From positions 186,001 to 250,000 of the forward strand of contig NZ_QUCM01000001.1 in the NCBI RefSeq assembly GCF_003473545.1: a stretch of 64,000 bases of DNA, read 5' to 3'. Positions 18,421 to 26,435 of this stretch are shown piece after piece. The translations under genes and the position numbers were made by a program. The notes below the pieces were generated by a model. The model searched no databases, was not told the origin of the DNA, and saw only the letters and a list, made by a program, of their open reading frames with translations. Origin of the DNA: Clostridium sp. AM22-11AC. Lineage in GTDB: Bacteria; Bacillota; Clostridia; Lachnospirales; Lachnospiraceae. The first letter of the stretch is position 1. The number at the start of each line of letters is the position of its first letter.

Positions 18421-19211
18421 TACTGCTCCTCCTTCTTATCATCCGGATAACGGTACATACCACTGGTATAAGCCAGTGTATCTGTGGTTGCCAGGTCAAA
18501 ATTGTCTGCACCATCCATCTTCTTCTCCCACAGACGCAGCAGTCTGGAGCAGGTAAATGTCATGATAAAATACATGATCATGGTAATGGTATAGGTCTCA
18601 AAGTTCATGTAAAGGGCGCCTGCAGCTGCCTTTGTCTTATACAGCAGTTCTGCCACACCAATAACAGAAAGCACGCAGCTGTCCTTGATATTGATGATCA
18701 GGTTGTTGCCGATCTGAGGCATCAGGTTACGCAGAGCCTGAGGCAGGATAACGTAGATCATAGTCTGAACATGGGTCATACCAATGGATTTTGCTCCTTC
18801 AGTCTGTCCCGGGTCAATAGAAAGGATACCGCCTCGTACAGTCTCTGCCATATAGGCACCTGTATTAATAGATAAGATAAAATAAGCAGCCTGGGTAATA
18901 GTAGAATTAATTCCCAGCAAAGGCATAAGGCCATAGTAGATAAACATAGCCTGGGCCATCATAGGTGTACCCCTGAAAAATTCCACATAAGCATTTAAGA
19001 TCAGCCGTATGATCCACAAAGCTCCCTTCTTTAAAGGATTGTCTCCCTTTTCAGAAGGAATGGTCTGGACAATACCTACGGCAAAGCCGATGAGGCATCC
19101 TACCAGCGTACCTACTAAAGCGATCTTTAAGCTGACGCCTGCACCCTGCAACATAGACATGCCGTAGCGGTTGAATACGACCATTACACGGCCCAAAAAA
19201 TCTGTTGGCAT
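18420..19211 (-). CDS. Polar amino-acid ABC transporter permease
   Basis: 263 residues of the His/Glu/Gln/Arg permease family: GAGVSLKIALVGT near the start, EFFRGTPMMAQ, and the EAA-type loop EGAKSIGMTHVQTMIYVILPQALR. About five membrane segments. The carboxy tail (LWEKKMDGADNFDLATTDT) is longer than in many homologues. AAAGGAG lies 7 nt before the ATG. Confidence 0.93.
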   Translation of the reverse strand: MPTDFLGRVMVVFNRYGMSMLQGAGVSLKIALVGTLVGCLIGFAVGIVQTIPSEKGDNPLKKGALWIIRLILNAYVEFFRGTPMMAQAMFIYYGLMPLLGINSTITQAAYFILSINTGAYMAETVRGGILSIDPGQTEGAKSIGMTHVQTMIYVILPQALRNLMPQIGNNLIINIKDSCVLSVIGVAELLYKTKAAAGALYMNFETYTITMIMYFIMTFTCSRLLRLWEKKMDGADNFDLATTDTLAYTSGMYRYPDDKKEEQ

Positions 19212-19236
19212 AACTTTCTCCTTTTTATCTCTTCAA

Positions 19237-20160
19237 TTAGTTTGCCAGAGGCTGTACGGAAATTGCCTCATCCATCATTGCAGAGAAATCATCTTTTGTC
19301 ATCTTGGACAGAACACTGTCAATAGCTTCCTTTAACTCAGTATTGCCCTTCTTTAAGGAAATACCAATGTTGATATCTTCGTCAGTTACCTGGAAATCAT
19401 CTTCGCCGCCGCCAAATTCAAGAAGCTTGAAATCTGGATAAGCAACTAAAGCACCCTTACCGGTTGGCTGGTCAGTTACAACCAAATCACACTTGTCAGC
19501 ATTTAAGGACATCAGCATATCTGGTGCACTTGCTGTTGCAGCTAAGATATTTGCATCCTGGATCTGTGGAAGGCAGGTATCATACCAGATGGTGCTCTGC
19601 TGGGAAGTACAGGTTGCACCAGCCAGGTCAGCTACGCTCTTAGCGTCAGCGTACTTACTGCCGTTCTTAACCAGGGTAACGATGGTTGCATAGTAATATG
19701 GCTCAGTAAAATCAACTGCCTGAAGACGCTCTGTAGTAATGGACTGACCGGCAATAACGCAGTCAACCTGTCCAGTGCTTACAGCAGGGATCAGTGAATC
19801 CCAGTCAAGACGAACGATCTGCAGGTCATATCCTAACTCATCACAGATCTTCTTTGCCATCATAACATCGTATCCATAAGCATATTCGTTGCTGTCATTA
19901 ATTGGTACAGCGCCGTTGGAATCATCTGGCTGTGTCCAGTTGTATGGTGCGTATGCACACTCCATAGCTACCTTTAAAACCTTCTTTTCGCCGGAAGCTG
20001 CTGTAGCCTCTTCAGCTGCGCTTTCTCCTGCTGCGCTTGTCTGCTCTGCCGGAGCTGCTGTAGTAGCTGCTGTATTATTTCCGCCACATGCTGTTAATGC
20101 ACCTGCTGCCATTATTCCAGCAAATGCCAGGCTCATTGTTCTCATTACATTTCTTTTCAT
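19237..20160 (-). CDS. Polar amino-acid ABC transporter substrate-binding lipoprotein
   Basis: 307 residues. Signal peptide with lipobox LTACGG, an Ala/Thr/Glu-rich linker, then a family 3 solute-binding domain (LKVAMECAYAPYNWTQ, AYGYDVMMAKKICDELG, VDCVIAGQSITTERLQAVDFTEPYY). First gene of the operon; AAAGGAG precedes the ATG. Substrate unknown; the specific amino acid cannot be read from these motifs. Confidence 0.93.
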   Translation of the reverse strand: MKRNVMRTMSLAFAGIMAAGALTACGGNNTAATTAAPAEQTSAAGESAAEEATAASGEKKVLKVAMECAYAPYNWTQPDDSNGAVPINDSNEYAYGYDVMMAKKICDELGYDLQIVRLDWDSLIPAVSTGQVDCVIAGQSITTERLQAVDFTEPYYYATIVTLVKNGSKYADAKSVADLAGATCTSQQSTIWYDTCLPQIQDANILAATASAPDMLMSLNADKCDLVVTDQPTGKGALVAYPDFKLLEFGGGEDDFQVTDEDINIGISLKKGNTELKEAIDSVLSKMTKDDFSAMMDEAISVQPLAN

Positions 20161-20363
20161 AATTGTTCTCTCCTTTTGCCTGTATTTCGAAAGTCTGTTA
20201 TCAAAAAATACCTGTCCTTATAACAAACAGACATGTCACCTGGCGGTAACATCACCATAAATGAAAGCCATACCTGTTACCAGGTATGACTTCTTCGTTT
20301 TCCTTGGCTTCTTTCGCGAAACAGCCTTCCTGACTGCTGATTTTTATATAAATCAGCATTTTC
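20161..20363 (-). promoter_or_regulatory. Structured ~200-nt leader RNA of the amino-acid transporter, possible attenuator
   Basis: Hairpins on the minus-strand RNA in order: 20335-20358 (TGCTGATTT stem), 20306-20325 (stem around TTTCGCGAAA), 20269-20288 (perfect 8 bp with a 4-nt loop), and 20210-20236, which is followed by T6 (20203-20208) like a terminator about 45 nt before the ATG. GTAAC (20277-20281) could alternatively pair with GTTAC near 20246-20250, breaking the third hairpin. No T-box, lysine, SAM or glycine signature recognised. Confidence 0.55.
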
Positions 20364-20369
20364 CCGCTT

Positions 20370-20398
20370 AGTATAGCATAACTGCTCCGCTTTTCCAA
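20370..20398 (-). promoter_or_regulatory. Sigma-A promoter of the amino-acid transporter operon
   Basis: TTGGAA (20393-20398), 17-nt spacer, TATACT (20370-20375); RNA would start near 20363. Confidence 0.75.
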
Positions 20399-20442
20399 TA
20401 GTAATTTTTATTTTAACAGGCCATATTTTCCACTATATTTTC

Positions 20443-21345
20443 CTACTTTTTCCCAGCTTCCTTAGAAACTGCCTCTGCTTCCTCTGCCTTTTTAATCATC
20501 AGGTCTGTCATTTTCTGCTGATACTCTTCATCCGCCGTGATCTCATTTCCCTGTTCATCTGCCTCCACAGCGAACAAGAAAGTTCTTGCATCATTGATCT
20601 CATAGCTGCAGGTTACAAATGTATACAGCGCTTTCACCGGGTATTCTACGGTTTCCGCATAGGAGCAAGGGGCGATCATCTCTTTTACAAACTCATCAAA
20701 AGCTTCCTGACTCTTAAAACGGGTCTTGCGCACAATGGGCTTTGCCTCTCCATAATAGCAGGATACCGCCTTTAAACGTATCTCCCGTTCAGGAGTATAA
20801 ATAGAAAAATACTGATGCTCTTTAAAATAAGAAGGGTCTTTATAGCGGACAATATCTTTAAACATGCTTCCGTTCTTCATATTGTGGCCGTAAAGGATAT
20901 TATTTCTTCCCTCAAAGTCACCTTCGCTTTCGTAGTCCAGATAAATACTTCCGGCTACACTTGCTTCCCCGTTAAAATCATGTTTCAGATAAAAATCATT
21001 ATCTGTTCCCTGTACAATAGGATAACTGATCTTTGTATCTGGAATATGGATCCAGCCAATGGTATCAGGATTTTCCTTTTTTAATGTATCAAAATCATAG
21101 GGTGACTGGTATTCCTCTTTTTCAGGTTCTGTCTCCAGTTCCTGTTTTTCTGTTTCTTCTATTGTAATGGTCTCCTGGGTCGTCTGGGCTGCTTCCCTTG
21201 CAAGGCGTTCATACTCTTCCTGAGCTCTTTTATCTGCAAGATAACTGCGCAAAGTCAGGCCGCCGCTTACTAAAAATACCAGAAGTGCAACGCAGACCAG
21301 TATTTTCCACAGAGTATCTCTGCCGCTTTTTTTACTGTCTTCCAT
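20443..21345 (-). CDS. Class B sortase
   Basis: 300 residues. One amino-terminal membrane anchor (about 11-30), an acidic linker rich in Glu/Thr, then a sortase B catalytic domain: catalytic His in LYGHNMKNGSMFKDI, Cys in LYTFVTCSYEI, Arg in DARTFLFAVE. It joins proteins to peptidoglycan or to one another at the outer membrane face. Thirty-nine nt after the A-B-A-B protein gene and without a clear promoter, so co-transcribed. No LPxTG/NPxTN substrate gene is visible beside it. Confidence 0.9.
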   Translation of the reverse strand: MEDSKKSGRDTLWKILVCVALLVFLVSGGLTLRSYLADKRAQEEYERLAREAAQTTQETITIEETEKQELETEPEKEEYQSPYDFDTLKKENPDTIGWIHIPDTKISYPIVQGTDNDFYLKHDFNGEASVAGSIYLDYESEGDFEGRNNILYGHNMKNGSMFKDIVRYKDPSYFKEHQYFSIYTPEREIRLKAVSCYYGEAKPIVRKTRFKSQEAFDEFVKEMIAPCSYAETVEYPVKALYTFVTCSYEINDARTFLFAVEADEQGNEITADEEYQQKMTDLMIKKAEEAEAVSKEAGKK

Positions 21346-21384
21346 ACATCATTCTGTCCTTTCCAAGATGTTTTCCTTAAAAGA

Positions 21385-22254
21385 TCATGCTGTATGTGTC
21401 TTCTTTACAGGCTCTTTCTCCCACTGTCCGGATCTTGCCACAGCCTCATGCATTAAAAGGAGCAGTTCCATAAAGCTTCTGAAGCTTACCTGGCAGCGTT
21501 TTTCCTTCCAGCCAACCGTTCCCTGCCAGGTAGAATTCCTGCGAAACAGCACCCGGACTACAAAGGTTGCAGGACCATAATTTCCATTTTCCACACGGAA
21601 ACTGCGTGAAATGATCACTGCCGGTTCTTTTTCCTGTTCCGGAAGAGGATCGATCATTTCCGCGATCTTTTCCCTCAGCTCAAATTCATTATAAAAAGCC
21701 CGTCTGTCTTCTACTGCCGGATGGGACACATCCCCGCTCATCACATGACCTTCATAATTGTTTACAGTGACTTCACACATCTTTTTGCCAAGTCCATAGG
21801 GAAGTCTTGTTACACCTTCCCCTAACTGCTGGTCTAAAAAGTCCATCAGTTCCATAAAGCTGTCAAAATGTCTTTTGGCGTTCGTTCCGATCTGTTCGAT
21901 CTGCCCCTGCCAGGAAGCATAATAACGATACTGGACCCGCAGGCAAAAATCCGCAAGTTTTCCTCTTGTTTCAGACTTTAATCCTTCTATTCTTACTTCC
22001 CTGCTTTCCTCTTTCAGATCCAGATATTCTTTTTTGCTGAAATTGCGGTGGTCCACACTTTTCATAGGGTAATGGATCTCCTCAAACAGCTCCTCTAAAG
22101 CAAACACCATTTCAGAAAGGCTGTAAAAAACAATGCCATACTCCTTACTTTCATGATTGATCCTTCCTTTTAATATCCTGTTTTCAAAATCATCCACTGC
22201 AATATGAATCTGACGATAAGAATTCGGTATTGCTCCAGTCTTTGCTACTGACAT
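21385..22254 (-). CDS. Uncharacterised protein with internal A-B-A-B duplication
   Basis: 289 residues from the ATG at 22254. Two module types alternate. A1 (about 16-60, IHIAVDDFENRILKGRI...) resembles A2 (about 160-202, CEVTVNNYEGHVMSGDV...). B1 (about 103-144, LRVQYRYYASWQGQIE then FDSFMELMDFL) resembles B2 (about 231-272, VRVLFRRNSTWQGTVG then FRSFMELLLLM). No signal peptide or membrane segment, so cytosolic. Probably beta-strand plus helix modules. First gene of an operon with sortase B, under a promoter that carries a SARP-type heptamer repeat. Function unknown. Confidence 0.75.
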   Translation of the reverse strand: MSVAKTGAIPNSYRQIHIAVDDFENRILKGRINHESKEYGIVFYSLSEMVFALEELFEEIHYPMKSVDHRNFSKKEYLDLKEESREVRIEGLKSETRGKLADFCLRVQYRYYASWQGQIEQIGTNAKRHFDSFMELMDFLDQQLGEGVTRLPYGLGKKMCEVTVNNYEGHVMSGDVSHPAVEDRRAFYNEFELREKIAEMIDPLPEQEKEPAVIISRSFRVENGNYGPATFVVRVLFRRNSTWQGTVGWKEKRCQVSFRSFMELLLLMHEAVARSGQWEKEPVKKTHTA

Positions 22255-22299
22255 TTTTTCACCCACTTTCTGTTTATTATTCTGTTTTATACTATTTTC

Positions 22300-22331
22300 A
22301 GTATAGCAGTTTCCGGTTACAAATCGGTTAC
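22300..22331 (-). promoter_or_regulatory. SARP-type operator and promoter of the A-B-A-B/sortase operon
   Basis: On the minus strand: GTAACCG (22325-22331), 4-nt spacer, GTAACCG (22314-22320), 8 nt, then -10 TATACT (22300-22305); no good -35 exists. Directly repeated heptamers with an 11-nt period, the last 8 nt from the -10, is the published geometry of SARP operators in Streptomyces. A SARP gene starts 125 nt away on the other strand. Confidence 0.75.
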
Positions 22332-22369
22332 AAAATACTTAATTTTTTCGTTTTTTCGTCTTAATAAAC

Positions 22370-22398
22370 TGGACATTTCCATAGCGTATAGTTATACT
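22370..22398 (+). promoter_or_regulatory. Sigma-A promoter of the SARP gene
   Basis: TGGACA (22370-22375), 17-nt spacer, TATACT (22393-22398); leader about 50 nt, with AAAGGAG before the ATG. Unlike the divergent promoter it has a proper -35. Confidence 0.7.
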
Positions 22399-22455
22399 TA
22401 TTGTATAAATTCAAATGCACGATATAAAAATGATATATAAAGGAGACCTGCCATT

Positions 22456-23718
22456 ATGCCATCTTCTTCTGAACAGAGACCAACGATCCATGTACAGACC
22501 CTTGGCGGTTTTTCTATCCGCACAAACGGCTGCCAGATCAATGACAACAGCAATCAGTCAAAAAAGCCCTGGGCATTATTAGAGTATCTTGTTATATTCC
22601 AGAAAAAGGATATCAACCCTGCTGAACTGATCCGTATCATCTGGGCCGATGATCCCGGTGTCAATCCAAACGGAGCATTAAAAACCCTTATGTTCCGTTC
22701 CCGTAAACTGTTAGAGCCGTTAGGGATCTCCCCGCAGAAACTGTTAGTCCAGCAGCGGGGAACATATGCCTGGACCCAGGATTATCCTACGGTTTTAGAT
22801 ATTGATGAATTTGAGTCTGTATGCAACCGGGCTTTAAGCAACTCCCTTGATCCAGAAGAAAATCTGTCCCTGTGTATGGAGGGTCTTTCTATTTACAAGG
22901 GTGATTTCCTTCCAAAATCAGAATACGAATCATGGGTGGTTCCCATCAGCGCTTATTACCATTCCCTGTACCAGAAACTGGTTTATAAGACCATCCAGCT
23001 GCTTTTGGACAAGCAGGATTACAGCCAGATCACTTCCATCTGCCAGACTGCTATTGGGATCGAGCCTTTTGATGAGGAATTTCATTATCACCTGGTCTAT
23101 TCCTTATATAAGGACGGCCATACCAGCCAGGCACTTGAAGAATATAGCAATACCTTAGACCTGTTCTACAATGAATTTTCCATTTCACCAACGGAACATT
23201 TTAAGGAGCTGTATAATATCATCCGTAACAGTGAACGTGGCATCAATACAAACCTTGACTCTATCCAGACTTCCTTAAACGAGAAAAGCAGCGGTGGGGC
23301 TTTCTACTGTGAATATCCTATTTTCAGGGATCTGTTCCAGTTAGAGCGCCGTTCTATCCAGCGTACCGGAGACTCTATTTATCTCTGCCTGCTGACAGTT
23401 ACAGGGATCGACGGAAAAACTCCAAAGAGCATGATTCTTCAAAAAGCAATGGAACACTTAAATACTTCCATTATGGCTTCCCTGCGCTGCAGTGATGTAT
23501 TCACCCGTTACAGTATCAGCCAGTACCTGATCTTACTGCCTACTGTAACCATTGAAAAAGGAGAAATGGTCTTAAAACGTATTATCAGCAACTTCCGCAA
23601 GCTTTACAACCGGAAGGACATTACAGTTGAGATCCGTTTGCAACCGGTTCTTCCCTGGAAAAATACGCCTTTAGGCGAAACCTTAAATTACGAAGAACTG
23701 ACAGAAGAAGAACCCTAG
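22456..23718 (+). CDS. SARP/BTAD transcriptional activator with degenerate GGDEF-like tail
   Basis: 420 residues. Winged-helix domain (about 8-95, IHVQTLGGFSIRTNG...KPWALLEYLV...ALKTLMFRSRKLLE) followed by a bacterial transcriptional activation domain of TPR-like helices (about 110-260, EYESWVVPISAYYHSLYQKLVYKTI...). The last ~140 residues look like a GGDEF fold: DVFTRYSISQYLILLP (347-362) aligns with the RYGGDEF region but lacks the catalytic residues. SARPs bind direct heptamer repeats and recruit RNA polymerase. Divergent from the sortase operon, its probable target. Confidence 0.85.
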   Translation: MPSSSEQRPTIHVQTLGGFSIRTNGCQINDNSNQSKKPWALLEYLVIFQKKDINPAELIRIIWADDPGVNPNGALKTLMFRSRKLLEPLGISPQKLLVQQRGTYAWTQDYPTVLDIDEFESVCNRALSNSLDPEENLSLCMEGLSIYKGDFLPKSEYESWVVPISAYYHSLYQKLVYKTIQLLLDKQDYSQITSICQTAIGIEPFDEEFHYHLVYSLYKDGHTSQALEEYSNTLDLFYNEFSISPTEHFKELYNIIRNSERGINTNLDSIQTSLNEKSSGGAFYCEYPIFRDLFQLERRSIQRTGDSIYLCLLTVTGIDGKTPKSMILQKAMEHLNTSIMASLRCSDVFTRYSISQYLILLPTVTIEKGEMVLKRIISNFRKLYNRKDITVEIRLQPVLPWKNTPLGETLNYEELTEEEP

Positions 23719-23750
23719 AATTTCCGTAAGTAAACAAAAAACATTTAAAA

Positions 23751-23785
23751 AACAGATGGAGCCAGGTCGGTTCCATCTGTTTTTA
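23751..23785 (+). terminator. Terminator of the SARP gene
   Basis: Stem AACAGATGGA/TCCATCTGTT followed by a T-rich tail, 33 nt after the stop. Confidence 0.8.
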
Positions 23786-23786
23786 T

Positions 23787-23936
23787 TTTATGTACTAGGA
23801 AATTCTGTTGGAACTCCCTAGTACACAAAAAGGCACGACCTGCCAACGATGCGCACTCGCGCGATGAGGAAGTTTGTCGCAAGCGACCGCGCTCGGCGCG
23901 AGAATGTGCCAAGGCACATTCTTTTTTATGGTTTCT
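23787..23936. repeat. Hairpin-rich intergenic stretch, repeat-like
   Basis: Three inverted repeats in 150 nt: TGTACTAGG/CCTAGTACA (about 23789-23823), a GC-rich CGCGC block around 23850-23900, and GAATGTGCC/GGCACATTC (about 23910-23929) followed by T6. No coding potential with a ribosome site. The last hairpin can terminate plus-strand transcripts; GGCACGACCTGCC with an A-run can end the L,D-transpeptidase transcript on the minus strand. Confidence 0.5.
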
Positions 23937-23955
23937 GCTCCCGTCATCTCTTTAT

Positions 23956-25389
23956 TTATGGCGTGCAGATCACCGGTATTCCCTTGTAAAGCAGATCATA
24001 TAAAGTTGCTGCACTGGCCGGTGGCAGATTTACGCAGCCATGGCTGCCGCTGGTCTGATAAATGGTTCCACCGAATTTGCTTCTCCAGGAAGCATCATGA
24101 AGTCCGATGCCTCCGTTAAATGGCATCCAGTAATCTACATGGCTTTCGTATTCATATTTGCCGTTATCCAGCTTCTTTCCACGCAGGATACGGTCTTTTT
24201 CTTTATAAGTCAGACTGTAGATACCTGCCGGTGTTGTATAATCCTTTGACACATTTCCTGTTACACAGGGCGCATCCCAGACAACGGTACCATCTTTTAC
24301 CATGTATACATGCTGTCCGCCAAGATCCACCTGTACATATGTATTGCCCCAGTCACCACCTGTTCTGGAAACTGCACTCTGGCTGTATACAGGCTCCCTG
24401 TCTGCACTGTCACCATCCTGCCATGCCGAAACACTCTGGATCAGCTCAGTAAGGGCTGCGATCTCGCCTGCCTGGTCAATCTTCCATCCATAAGGGCCTG
24501 TAAGCTGGTATTCTGCTCCTGTTACCCCTGTAAAGGTACGTGTCTTTCCTGCTGTATCGTAAGTTGCCGCCAGATTTGCCACAAATGCTGCGACTTTTTC
24601 CTGATCCAGAGTTACCTGTCCATTGCTGCTTCCTGTGATCCAGCTGGCCATGGTCTCGCCGGAAAGGACTTCTGACGCATCTCCAAATACATACCGCAGC
24701 TGTTTGGTCCTGCGGCTGTTCATAGCTGCACATAAAGCCTTCAGGTTTTCATCACTTTCCCAGACACCAACGGTACGGTAACAGCCGGTTTCTTCCAGGG
24801 AAAGTTCCCTGCTTCCGGCTCTTACAACAGCTGTGATCACCTGTTTTGTCTTTTCCGGGTCCACATCATTTCCCTGTACAGCCGGAACGATGGTAAATTC
24901 TTTTCCTTCTTCATAAGCAGAGATGGAAGCATCTTTTGTTGTCACAATACTTCCGCCACTGATGCAGGAAAGATTGCTGATCTTATTGTTTAACGCCTCT
25001 TCGTTATACTGGGCAGAAATTTCCATTGTATGCGTATTTTCACCGGAAGGTCCTGCTACACGGCCGGTGGCATTCTGACTGTCCAAAATATTCTGGATAC
25101 TGCCGGAAACAGTCACCTGGTAGCCAATATCGCTGCCTTTGATGCTCTCTTCTTTTCCGCCTTTTTCCTTGATATTCAGTGTATATTCCCCAGCATAAAA
25201 GCCTTCGATCCTTGCTTTTGCTTCATCTGGCGTCAATCCACCTACACCTACGCCATTGATCTTGGTGCCGGATACCAGCTTTGAGGTATCACTTTCATCT
25301 GCAAATGCACCTATGGTTGCAGCTAATGACAATGTCAGTGCCGACAGAACCGTTAAAAGCAGTTTCTTTTTTCCTACATTTTTTCTCAT
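23956..25389 (-). CDS. L,D-transpeptidase (YkuD) with peptidoglycan-binding domain
   Basis: 477 residues from the ATG at 25389, which has AAGGAG upstream. Signal/anchor segment (KKLLLTVLSALTLSLAATIGAFA), a repeated stalk domain of the PG_binding_4 type containing NGVGVGGLTPDEAKARIEGF, and a carboxy-terminal YkuD domain with the catalytic motif SHGCVNLPP (His and Cys). It makes 3-3 crosslinks in peptidoglycan or anchors proteins to it. Twenty nt or so downstream of the cyclophilin gene, so probably the same operon. Confidence 0.93.
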   Translation of the reverse strand: MRKNVGKKKLLLTVLSALTLSLAATIGAFADESDTSKLVSGTKINGVGVGGLTPDEAKARIEGFYAGEYTLNIKEKGGKEESIKGSDIGYQVTVSGSIQNILDSQNATGRVAGPSGENTHTMEISAQYNEEALNNKISNLSCISGGSIVTTKDASISAYEEGKEFTIVPAVQGNDVDPEKTKQVITAVVRAGSRELSLEETGCYRTVGVWESDENLKALCAAMNSRRTKQLRYVFGDASEVLSGETMASWITGSSNGQVTLDQEKVAAFVANLAATYDTAGKTRTFTGVTGAEYQLTGPYGWKIDQAGEIAALTELIQSVSAWQDGDSADREPVYSQSAVSRTGGDWGNTYVQVDLGGQHVYMVKDGTVVWDAPCVTGNVSKDYTTPAGIYSLTYKEKDRILRGKKLDNGKYEYESHVDYWMPFNGGIGLHDASWRSKFGGTIYQTSGSHGCVNLPPASAATLYDLLYKGIPVICTP

Positions 25390-25433
25390 ACTCCATACTC
25401 CTTTTTTGAGCACCTGGCCTGTAAACTCCCCTG

Positions 25434-26168
25434 TCAGTCGATCACCTTAATACTTTCGATCACCGGCTGGTTTTCTTTTGCAACTGTTCCGTTGTTGTCT
25501 TCTACCTTTGTATCTTCACAGATCGCGTCAACCACATCCATACCGTCCGTTACATAACCAAAGCAGGCATATTCACCGTCTAAGAAGGTACTGTCCTCAT
25601 GTACGATAAAGAACTGGGAGCTTGCGCTGTCCTTACGCTGGGCTCTTGCCATAGAAATAGCTCCTCTTGTATGGGATAATGGATTTTTCACGCCATTGGA
25701 GTCAAATTCGCCTTTGATCTCACGCTCGGAACCGCCCATACCTGTTCCTAATGGGTCACCGCCCTGGATCATAAATCCACTGATGATGCGGTGGAAGGTA
25801 AGTCCGTCATAAAATCCGTTTCCAGCCAGATCTAAAAAGTTTGCAACTGTGATCGGTGCTGCATCCCCGTCTAATTCTACATTAATGGTGCCGTAATCTT
25901 TTACAGTGATCTCTACATGGTGCTTTCCCGCAGCTGCTGCCAGATCCAGTTCACTGTTTTCCTCTGCTGCCTCTGTAGTTTCTGCTGTTTCACTTGCTGC
26001 AGCCCGGGTTGTCTCTTCTGCTTTTTCTGTCTCAGTTTCTTTTGTATCTTCTGCCTTTGCAGTTGTTTCAACTGCTGTTGTCTCTGCTGTATTATCTTTT
26101 GTACCGCAGCCTGCTAATAACATGGCAGATGCTGCTGCCATCAGGCAGATCTTCATCCATTTCTTCAT
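25434..26168 (-). CDS. Cyclophilin-type peptidyl-prolyl isomerase lipoprotein
   Basis: 244 residues from the ATG at 26168, followed by a signal peptide with lipobox LLAGCGT. A Thr/Glu/Ala-rich linker (about 25-75) precedes the cyclophilin domain: FHRIISGFMIQGGDP, KGEFDSNG, SMARA, SSQFFIVHEDS, YACFGYVTDGMDVVD. It catalyses cis/trans prolyl isomerisation outside the membrane. The reading frame remains open to 26300, but that part contains an intergenic palindrome and no good ribosome site. Confidence 0.9.
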   Translation of the reverse strand: MKKWMKICLMAAASAMLLAGCGTKDNTAETTAVETTAKAEDTKETETEKAEETTRAAASETAETTEAAEENSELDLAAAAGKHHVEITVKDYGTINVELDGDAAPITVANFLDLAGNGFYDGLTFHRIISGFMIQGGDPLGTGMGGSEREIKGEFDSNGVKNPLSHTRGAISMARAQRKDSASSQFFIVHEDSTFLDGEYACFGYVTDGMDVVDAICEDTKVEDNNGTVAKENQPVIESIKVID

Positions 26169-26228
26169 TCTTAATTTCAATTCCTTTCTTCTGCTATCAT
26201 AAGCTTTACTCATGCCTGTACGCGATAT

Positions 26229-26256
26229 GCCTGCTTTGGCAGGCGGGGCACTCGTT
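26229..26256 (-). repeat. REP-like palindrome, single copy
   Basis: Minus strand AACGAG-TGCC-CCGCCTGC-CAA-AGCAGGC. Same layout and length (28 nt) as the copies at 29389 and 38997/39064. Lies in the leader region upstream of the cyclophilin gene. Confidence 0.6.
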
Positions 26257-26335
26257 GTTTTCATCATAGCATTTTCCCCAGATACAGTAAAGCGTTTCAC
26301 AAAAATATCAAACTTCCGTAAGATTTATTAAGAAA

Positions 26336-26378
26336 GATACAAAAAAGCAACAGCGCCGAAGTTTCCTTCAGCGCTGTC
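26336..26378 (-). terminator. ppdK terminator
   Basis: Stem ACAGCGCTGAAG/CTTCGGCGCTGT with GAAA loop, followed on the minus strand by a T6 run, about 60 nt after the ppdK stop. Confidence 0.85.
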
Positions 26379-26435
26379 ACTTTTATCCCTTATATAACAA
26401 TTTTTAATCGATTAGCCTGTTTTAAATCTCTGCAA

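Noticed and set aside
26169..26300. Forty-four extra residues on the cyclophilin lipoprotein
   Set aside because: They precede a normal lipoprotein signal peptide and contain a REP-like palindrome.
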